Shown here: piece by piece, positions 56,733-64,000 of the stretch
Position numbering within the stretch: the stretch's first letter is position 1
Layout: each line of letters starts with the position of its first letter
Source of the DNA: Triangularia verruculosa
Taxonomy: Eukaryota; Ascomycota; Sordariomycetes; Sordariales; Podosporaceae
Assembly: GCA_033296885.1 (NCBI GenBank)
Contig: MU864003.1
Coordinates: 39,832-103,831, forward strand
Length of the DNA stretch: 64,000 nt
Direction: 5' to 3'
The notes under the pieces: generated by a model
Database searches by the model: none
Seen by the model: only the letters and a program-made list of their open reading frames with translations
What the model was told of the DNA's origin: nothing
Translations under genes and position numbers: made by a program

Positions 56733-59361
56733 CTCGCGTCGATTCGGATATCTGAGGATTAATTAAAGGAACAAGGTAAGAATGCGCTCGGAGACCGACG
56801 AGCAGGCGACGTGCTCGAGGTCGATCGGTTGGGGGGGTTCCAAGCTGTCAAGGATTGGCGGCCATATCAGGGTATTATTGCGGGAGTATGGTTCGTTCAA
56901 TGACGTTGTGAAATCGGGTGCGCGTCGAGGTTAAATGAGGTTGTCGCACGAGGGCCCGGCCGAGAGCGCGAGAGGAATTGCGGAGGTTGGAAATGGCGGC
57001 AAACGAAAACGAGTGTGACAGGTGCCGGGAACTAGAAAATTAAAGGCTAGGGTAAGCCAAAATGACAATGACGACGTCAAAGGTCGCGACGAAAGAAGTG
57101 ATGTGAATGGGAGCTGTCGGTGGGAGGGTGCTGTCAGGATTGGGCGCCAGCCTGTTTTCTGAACCAAACTTGGTCCCCGCCTGCTGCCAACGAGGGTTGC
57201 GTTGCTTTGCTTCGGGTGGAGGATTCAAATTTCGCTGTACCTGAGCTGCTGTGCTGTGAGTGGCCAACACAGCCCCGCTAGACCTCAACAGGTAAGGTCC
57301 AGGTACCAAGAGGTTCCAGAAAAGATACGCGCAGCTGAGTGGATGAGATCACTTGTGATCAAGCAAGCAGCCTGCTCCTTCTCACAATGGATAACATTCA
57401 CAACCTGAAGCTCCCGTCTTGCTGCCTCTTCGAAGACCCCGAGACCAAAACAAGCTCCAGGCTGGCCAGCCCCGTGGATATCCGGACGTCCTCTCTGAAA
57501 ACCGGACCCGCACGGCTTGAGATTGCTGCTGCAGGGTCAAGGTGAAGGTCCCGGGTAGAGGTCTGAACGCTGCACACTGATGCAAAAGGCGCTAGGTCCC
57601 TTTTTCGTGCTTGCACCGAATGGCTGAGGGTCTTTGGAGATGGTGAGGAGGCAAAAAAACTGGAGGGCAGAATAGGACAACAACTCGACGGGTGCACGAA
57701 CCTTTGACTCTCTGGCAACAACTGACCGTTTTGCTAGGACTTTGCTGGTCCGACTCGATGAATTTGGATTTCGGATCGCCCAAAGGGGGTGGGGAACTGC
57801 CACAGTGGGGATCACAGATGTCAGATGTCAATCCGTCCGGCCACCCAGCAACAAAAGTTATTAGGCGCTGGCGAAAAGAAGCCTCCGAGTCATACACACT
57901 TTCGCCTGGGAGGATCGAGATGGACGGTGACGACAGCTTGGCCAAGAAAGTGTAAACGAACGGTAGGGCCGTGTGTGGGAAAAGTCCTGGGTTGCGAGAG
58001 CTCTTGTCAGAGAGTTGCGTCTGGTGTCTTGTGCTGGTGATCAGGGGTCGCACACCCTGATTAGTGTGAGGTTTCGATTGGAACAAAATGAGCGGCAACG
58101 CAAACACAGAGCGCAGAAAAACACGTAGAAAGAGTGATGTTGGAGTTTCGGGTGCCGACAGGCTGCATGTAACTGGGAAAAGAGCGAATGGAGGTCGGAA
58201 GTTTGCCGCAATGGGAAAAAAAGAGTGTCGCTGTCGTCCCTCTCAGTGTCCCCCGATTTGTTTTGTTTGTTCAACCCGTCCTGGGAGACAAAAAGGAAGA
58301 TTCTCACATTCCAATGGCGGAGGGGAAGAGTGCAGCTGGTTCTGCCGTGCCGGGTCCATTCCCACCCTGCCGGACTCAGGGGCTTCCCAGGATCGTTCGA
58401 TGCTCCCACATGGCGCCGTTGGATGTCATTGATTGGGCAAGATGCACCAAGATGCGGCTTGGCAGGGGTTTTCCCAGCCACTTCTCTTGTCCCTCACCAC
58501 CAGCTGAGCTTCATCGCCATGTGCCGATGGGCTGTTCATGATGGCCTTTGTTTAAAATGCCATTTGCCTTCTTTGCTTGGCATCCTGACGGATCTACAAC
58601 GAGGAGTGCGGCTTTAGTTATCATTCCATATCCATAGCTTCACCCTGACCTTTGAAGTCCCCACCGTCAGCTGGTGTGGAAACCACGTTTCTGAAAGCTT
58701 CCAATGTTGTTTCGGCGGTGAGCTCAATCGTTGCAGCCCAGCAGCGAATAGGTGTCGTTGACCACGGGACGGTTCTCCCGTCTACCTGGTAACGAAAGAG
58801 CGGAAAGTGTTTCCATTCTTAGGAATAACCGCATACTGTTATTATTATAGCGTTTTATCAGATCGGCTTCGGGATCTCAGAAGCATTCAGCACATTGACA
58901 GATCTCCGGTGCTGATCACACGTGCGTTGCCCTGTCAAGCACGATCTGATACCCGGGTTACGGACGTGCATTGGGAAGCTTATGATGCAAAGCATTTTCG
59001 AGCTGTGGTCCTGTCGATTCGTTTCTGCTACAACCACAAAGCTACCATTTATGGGCGGGGAACAGCGGTGCTATAAACAGCACTAAAACAAACATTTCCA
59101 GCAATCATTGTTACTCGGCCATACGACCATGGAGATCATATTATAGCCCGGTATAAGATATCCAGAGGTCCAACGCCGCCCATACTCTGTTGCGGTAGCG
59201 ATTGTTTCTTCCTCGGGAATCAAACAAGCATGCTCCCGGTTTCCAATAGGTGATGACGGCGATCGCTGTGATGAAGAGCCCTGCTCGAAACATAACCAAC
59301 ATATCCTCGTTATGGGTATCAAAACATTCCATCATGCCGTTATTTACAGCTCGTCCTCGTC
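56733..59361. other. Intergenic region between RAX2 and LCL3
   Basis: The first kilobase is upstream of RAX2 and so holds its promoter; the far end is the 3' side of LCL3. Several frames of 110-171 codons lie on both strands around 57592-58617, overlap each other and are not recognisable, so none is called. Confidence 0.5.
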
Positions 59362-60259
59362 TTACACATTCGTCTTCTGTATCTTCTGCTGTTCCTCTGC
59401 CAGCTTCATCCGCCTCTTGTACGCCATGGGGGTTTCAATCTCCTGCGCCTTCTTGCTCGGGTGGAAGAACCCACCACCTTTCTCAAGGGACCACATCCCC
59501 TTTCCTTGCTGTCTAGCCGACTCCTCGGCAGCTTTATATTCAAACTCCTTTGACGGCCCGCCAAACTCGGCGCCCGTCTTGGCTTCGTATGTGGTTGCGA
59601 GTCCATGCTTGAGCAGCTCCATAGAGACATCCTTTCGCAGGAAAAACGGTGGCCGTCTGACGTAGACGGTGGCTACAATGCGGTCGTACTGGTCCCGTCT
59701 CCAAACGTAGGCGCGAACTCGGCGGTTGATAATGCAGCTGTCGAGAAACTTCATTGCTTCGGAAGCAAAAGGCTGGGCGGTTCGGCCAAAGTGGCCTCCT
59801 TCTGGTGCGTCGACACCGGCAATGCGGATGGGAATCTGTGAACCAAGAGAGTAAGTGGAGTGCCCAAAGCATACCGCGAGAGCAGGTACTTGCCGTCTGT
59901 CCCTTCAATTCCTTCTTCAACTTGGGAACCTTCCGTAGCCATCCCCATCCAGCCAAACGCCCGCCAGGTGTATGGTACAAATGGAACCCGTCCCCGTCCC
60001 CAACGCTCGTCACCTTGCCAAACAGGCTCCGGCGGTGGAAGTGTCGCGGGGAAACATGGGCGCTATTGGGGATGCGCCGTAGGTAGGTCTGGTAGAAGGT
60101 CCAAAGCCCCATAGTCGCGCCAGCGGCAATGAAAGGCGCGATCCAGTTTCCACCTTCGCTGAGGTGGTCGCGTACGGGGTCGGTCCATGAGGATAGCTTC
60201 GTTTTATTGTCGTCTTTGCCGCCCGTCGGCGCCGAAGAAGACTCTGGACTCCATGGCAT
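59362..60259 (-). CDS. LCL3: LCL3 endonuclease (membrane-anchored SNase-like protein)
   Basis: LCL3 is a conserved fungal protein with a staphylococcal-nuclease-like domain, reported at mitochondria in yeast. Exon 1 is 60259-59894 and exon 2 is 59835-59362, giving 279 residues, the usual length. A hydrophobic segment (WIAPFIAAGATMGLWTFYQT, about residues 38-58) anchors it. The nuclease domain begins near residue 80 with GKVTSVGDGDGFHLYHTPGG. The exon junction forms KGQT-IPIRIAGVDAPEG. R126, E134 and R174 (RDQYDRIVATVYV) fill the positions of the catalytic Arg, Glu and Arg of the SNase family. The only splice that keeps the frame uses a GC donor (GCAAGT) with a CACAG acceptor, so this is a GC-AG intron of 58 bases. 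Confidence 0.93.
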
Positions 60260-60773
60260 GGTCAGTCCAGTTGATAGTGGTCTTCCCCGCAGTTTGATAG
60301 TGGTGGCCGGTTGGAGGTTGCAGCGGAACTCGGAGCATGGAGCTAAAACATGACACCGAGCTTGTCAGGTGGAGTGCAGATCGTCCTAGCTTGCTGGGGT
60401 GTGCACGGGCCATTTTGTTTACCTCTTGCCATTTTGGGATTTGGAGATGGCTTCAGCTTCCATCCAAGTCGGGGCCACACCTTTGGTAACCGTTTTGACG
60501 CAAAGTAAAAAGCCCCTCATCTATCTGTTAACGCCTATCAACGATTGTTCGGAGCCTTGTTCAGTAGGCACAAAATTATTTCTAATTTAGATGGCGCAAA
60601 AGTGGAAAGTCGTTAATTAGGTATCCTTCGGCGGAGCCATGTTTCCCTTGTGTGTTCCCGATATCCTAAAAGTTTCTAGGAAGTGAAATAAAAATAAGAG
60701 ACTGAAGACTGTCCAAAAATAAACGAGGTCCCTAAACTCCAGCAATGCAGAACTCTGTTGCCTCAACCCATCA
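60260..60773. other. Intergenic region upstream of LCL3
   Basis: The 514 bases hold the LCL3 promoter and the 3' end of the next minus-strand gene. Part of it (about 60500-60730) is AT-rich. No gene is seen. Confidence 0.6.
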
Positions 60774-61820
60774 TCACTTATGCGTCCGCTTTTGTCGAAT
60801 AGCAACCAACACCGGTAAAAGAGGCTCCCTCCGTTCCTTCATCAACTTCCTGCTGTAATCATACTCATACGTACAACTTCCCGTCTCGAGCCACCTATCC
60901 CTCCATTGTTTCCTCACGTCTTGCGGTATCACCGACGCGATCTCCTGTCCGTCCACAAACAACTCATTCTTCCTCCCATAATTTCTCCCCATCATGGTTA
61001 CCTGTCATGCTTTAGTTTGGTGCCCCTTCGAAAGCTGCCACGATCTTCAACTGCAAAAACATCTTCAAACCTCAACAGCAGTAACAGCCGGAGAAAACAA
61101 CAACTTGCACTGCCGAGGATCAAACACAAAACTTACCTCTTCCATCCTTTCATTTTTGCTCTCGCTCTCATCCACCAGGCATTCCTCCACCAGTCCAAGA
61201 TCCTTCTCGGACCGATAATCCAACGATACGGAGGTATCCACCGTGTCAGTCTTACTTGACCTCCGTGGCGAAGACGTAAAGGACGACTCTAACCCTATCC
61301 CGGCCGAGGTTCTTGTTGAGTCGGAATTCTGACTCCTGACCGTCAACCCCCAATCTTCCCTTCGCTCATCCCCCCCACCCTCCAGATCATTAGAGTCGTC
61401 ATTCTCATCAGGGCAATAGAACAATTCCCCGCTCGTCATCTTTTCCAAATTTGTTTTCAAAGCCCTGATAACCTCCCTCGCCTCGGAAATCTTGGACTGC
61501 CTCCTCCTACTCTTGCGCACACAACTCTGGCAGTCCTCACCCACCCTGGTCGTGAAAAAGCCGTGAGACCACATCTGGTTACAACCTTCCTCAGGCCCAG
61601 ATGCGGCAGGTGTTGGTTGCGGCAGTGAGGATGTATCGCCACAAAGCTCACTCATCGTCTCGTTTTCACTGTCGTTCGCATCACCATCGGGGTTGCCGTT
61701 GTATCCAGCCACACACCCCCTTGTGAACCTCTTTTCCACCTCGCAAGGAACGATTGATTCGGGAGTTGTGAGCCAGGCGTAGTGGCTGCAGGCGAAGAGC
61801 AAGCGTTTGTGGAAGCACAT
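60774..61820 (-). CDS. Cys/His-rich fungal protein of unknown function
   Basis: Two exons, 61820-61137 and 61001-60774, joined in phase 0 by a 135-base intron (donor GTAAGT, acceptor CATGACAG), give 303 residues. The N-terminus has a Cys/His cluster: MCFHKRLLFACSHYAWL with C2, H4, C11 and H13, then C26 and C36. CNQMW and CQSC follow near residues 80-100. This may bind zinc. A basic helix with heptad-like character follows (RKSRRRQSKISEAREVIRAL). A long acidic and Ser-rich stretch comes next, then a conserved-looking C-terminus with GRNYGRKNELFVDGQEI and YEYDYSRKLMKERREPLLPV. I have the impression that MC-x-H starts of this kind occur in uncharacterised ascomycete proteins. No function can be assigned. 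The intron is supported by frame continuity but not by homology. Confidence 0.7.
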
Positions 61821-62533
61821 TATCGTGTCGGGTACCCGTGAAGGGCGTGATCATGACACGAAGTTCAAAAGTTAAGAAGGTGGTGACGAATAGTGTGTGG
61901 TAAGTGTACCGTTATGGGCGTAATTGCCGGACAGCCCTGGGACCAAATGTGTGACGGGACAAGTTTGGTTGAGGCGATAGTTAGTGGGAAGGTTCTCTGC
62001 TTTTTGGCGTGGGTTGCCAGCGGTGTTGATAAAGATGCAGCAATGTGAGATGTCGATAGGTTGCTTTCATGGAATATTCTGGACGGTTGATATGTCAATC
62101 CAAGGGAGGCATGGGCCGTGATCAAAAGATGATTGTTTCGCCTGATCAGGCAGCGCCGGGGTATTGATGGATGTGATGAAAGATAGGGGTCCTTTGTCGG
62201 TTATCGGCGCTAGAAGCGAGCAAACGCCCACGATTAAGCCCGAGAGGTCGGTGGTTCTAAGATTCTTTGGTTGTGGCTGACTTTTTTATGGAGACCTTCG
62301 ATGCGGTCGTGACTCCATCATGGAAACTGGCGGGGGGTTGTTATGGAAATTGGATGGTTCACATTCCAGTTGTGGCCGGCCCTTTCGAACGCCAACTGTG
62401 GCTTGGGACATAAAGACAGATCTTTATCGTTCAGATTCGCATTTTCATAACTGAAATCTTTTGTCCATCGCCAATTTTCATAAGCGCTCTCCAATGATGT
62501 TTGACAACCTTGGCCGTTACAACCCTTCTACTC
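61821..62533. other. Intergenic region between the Cys-rich gene and the HAD phosphatase
   Basis: About 0.7 kb holding the promoter of the Cys-rich gene and the 3' end of the HAD gene. Short frames are not recognisable. The plus-strand frame starting at 62461 is antisense to the HAD gene. Confidence 0.6.
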
Positions 62534-63433
62534 TCACCTCTGTAGCCCCTCGACCACACGACTCTCCATCACCTCTTCAAAATCCCTTGCCCACACCATC
62601 CCCTGTCTCTTCCCATCCTTTGCCTCTCTATACTCCCCCACATGAGGAACCCCAAACCCAATCCTCCTCGATGTCACCAACAGCTTCCCCTCCTCTTCAT
62701 CAGCAACCACAACTCCCAACTCCGCCTCCACCAAACACGCCAAATCAGTCGTCGAGTCCCCAAAATACACCACTTTTTTCTTCTCATCTCCCTCTCTCGA
62801 CAGTAGCTCCATACCGCGCAGCTTATCCCCAGCAGTCATCATCACCTCCCCACCCAACTCCTCTGGCCCTTCGATCCTCCCCTCGGGATGTCTGATCCCG
62901 TTTGCAACCACCCTCACCTCTTGACCAGCACATTTCTTAGCTATCACACCCTTGATAAAGTCCCGACTCCAGTTCACGCTCACAACCCCAATCTCCCACC
63001 CTTGTTTCCCACACTTCTCCACAAACTCCCCGAATCCTTTCCTTAACCTCACCCTCTCCCCCCCTTGCGCATGGTCTCCCGTCCCATCATCCACAATCCT
63101 CTCCCCAAACCCCCTGAAATCCTCCTCCTTGAGACCCGCAAACAACGACCCCTGGCTGACCTTTTGAATCGACGCCCCCTCCGGCACCCTCAAACTCTCA
63201 AGATATCCCAGCTCCTGCTCCAGCGTCCTCCTGCTCTCCGCATCCGGTGCGTACCCCTTGGTATGTTCGGTATGATCAGCTACATACCCTTCCACGATCT
63301 CCTCCCACAGCTTCTCGTGCCTTTTTGTCTTCTCTGACGGATGGTGTGACGTCGGCAATGAAGCCAGGGTATTGATCGTGTCGACGGTGGTGATGGTGCC
63401 GTCAAAGTCAAAGATGATGATGCCCGTGACCAT
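62534..63433 (-). CDS. HAD-superfamily phosphatase, phosphoserine-phosphatase-like
   Basis: Single-exon gene of 299 residues. Motif I is IFDFDGTITTVDT with nucleophile D9 and acid D11. Motif II is VVSVNWS in the middle, motif III is probably the lysine of AGDKLRG, and motif IV is YFGDSTTDLACL with D226 and D230. This order is typical of small-molecule HAD phosphatases with a helical cap between motifs I and II (about residues 20-120). Substrate is unknown; fungal relatives are annotated variously as phosphoserine-phosphatase-like or as hydrolases. No signal peptide or membrane segment is seen, so it is probably cytosolic. All four motifs appear intact. Confidence 0.88.
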   Translation of the reverse strand: MVTGIIIFDFDGTITTVDTINTLASLPTSHHPSEKTKRHEKLWEEIVEGYVADHTEHTKGYAPDAESRRTLEQELGYLESLRVPEGASIQKVSQGSLFAGLKEEDFRGFGERIVDDGTGDHAQGGERVRLRKGFGEFVEKCGKQGWEIGVVSVNWSRDFIKGVIAKKCAGQEVRVVANGIRHPEGRIEGPEELGGEVMMTAGDKLRGMELLSREGDEKKKVVYFGDSTTDLACLVEAELGVVVADEEEGKLLVTSRRIGFGVPHVGEYREAKDGKRQGMVWARDFEEVMESRVVEGLQR

Positions 63434-63921
63434 TTTTTTGTAGTATAGGCTGCTCTTCCGAATGCGGGGTTATGGTGCTGCGAAAAAAGGCCACTTCCTC
63501 AGGTAAAAGAATGGAGCGGAGGAAAAAACAAAACAGGCGTGTATCATATATAGGTGAGACGCGTGATGACGGCAGAATCAAACTTGGCTTGTGGTTCCTG
63601 CACATGCAAAAGACCCGACCTGTAAGCGGGAAACTGGGTCAATAATCATTTATTTCTCGATTTAGACCCAGGTCTTGAACCCCACTTGGACTGTTTCGCT
63701 ACTCTCTTCCCAATAACCACTCAAAGATATGCCGCTTGGTTACAAGATATTTCCGATTTGTTTGTGTCTTGCCTTGTTCAACGGCAACGTATTCGCTTCT
63801 TACCCAACCAACGCCCAAGTGTCACATCTTACACCATCCATGACTACCTGTAATGTACAAAACAAAACGCAAAAACCAATCCTTTTCTTGTCTCAAGGGT
63901 ATCATCTGTTTTCTCTTATGT
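63434..63921. other. Upstream region of the HAD gene
   Basis: About 0.5 kb upstream of the HAD gene, containing its promoter. A TATATATAG-like stretch lies near 63546-63553, about 115 bases from the start codon, and might act as a TATA element. No gene is seen. Confidence 0.5.

Positions 63922-63999
<78 letters not shown>
63922..63999. repeat. Homopolymer run of 78 G
   Basis: Seventy-eight uninterrupted G follow ...CTTATGT and are ended by a single C at the window edge. No other homopolymer in the window comes near this length (the next are 12-13 bases). A sequencing or assembly artefact is at least as likely as a real poly-G tract. Confidence 0.95.
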
Positions 64000-64000
64000 C

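Noticed and set aside
57592..58617. Several overlapping frames of 110-171 codons between RAX2 and LCL3
   Set aside because: They overlap on both strands with no family match and no splice structure.
62461..62895. Proline-rich 144-codon frame on the plus strand
   Set aside because: Antisense to the HAD phosphatase, whose catalytic motifs are intact. Composition is what the complement of that gene would give.

Overview
The window comes from the nuclear genome of a filamentous ascomycete, most likely a sordariomycete and plausibly Sordariales. The genes have short introns (about 50-80 bases) with GTATGT/GTAAGT-type donors and CTAAC or CTGAC branch sites. They include lineage-typical proteins: the LCL3 nuclease, RAX2 and a FlbC-type C2H2 factor. 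No operons, prophage, CRISPR or biosynthetic cluster is visible. I name ten protein genes by family with fair to high confidence, describe two more without assigning a function, and find one tRNA gene. The function of each rests on motif recognition, not on a database search.

Layout: 1-10000 has no convincing gene but holds a 309-bp element with 50-bp terminal inverted repeats (3012-3320). A Ser/Pro-rich conserved unknown lies at 10001-11068. From 13937 to 29836 comes a compact block of housekeeping nuclear genes: FAN1-type nuclease, COMPASS subunit SDC1, ribosomal protein S13, U2AF large subunit, 8-oxoguanine glycosylase OGG1, a UBE3D-type E3 ligase and SF3B1. Three head-to-head pairs share short intergenic promoters: FAN1/SDC1, U2AF/OGG1 and UBE3D/SF3B1.

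From 29837 to 53018, about 23 kb, only two genes are clear: a two-zinc-finger FlbC-like developmental regulator (39596-40882) and an intron-containing tRNA-Ile(AAT) (52005-52107). The rest looks non-coding, with simple repeats. From 53019 to 63433 the density recovers, all on the minus strand: RAX2, LCL3 (with a GC-AG intron), a Cys-rich unknown and a HAD-type phosphatase. The window ends in 78 consecutive G residues.

Functionally the dense block holds two directly interacting parts of 3' splice-site and branch-point recognition (U2AF large subunit and SF3B1) and two DNA repair enzymes (FAN1 for crosslinks, OGG1 for oxidised guanine). It also holds a histone H3K4 methylation subunit. I saw no strong case for a new multi-gene system. 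The best leads are the inverted-repeat element, the long gene-poor flanks of the developmental regulator, the long RPS13 intron and the GC-AG intron.
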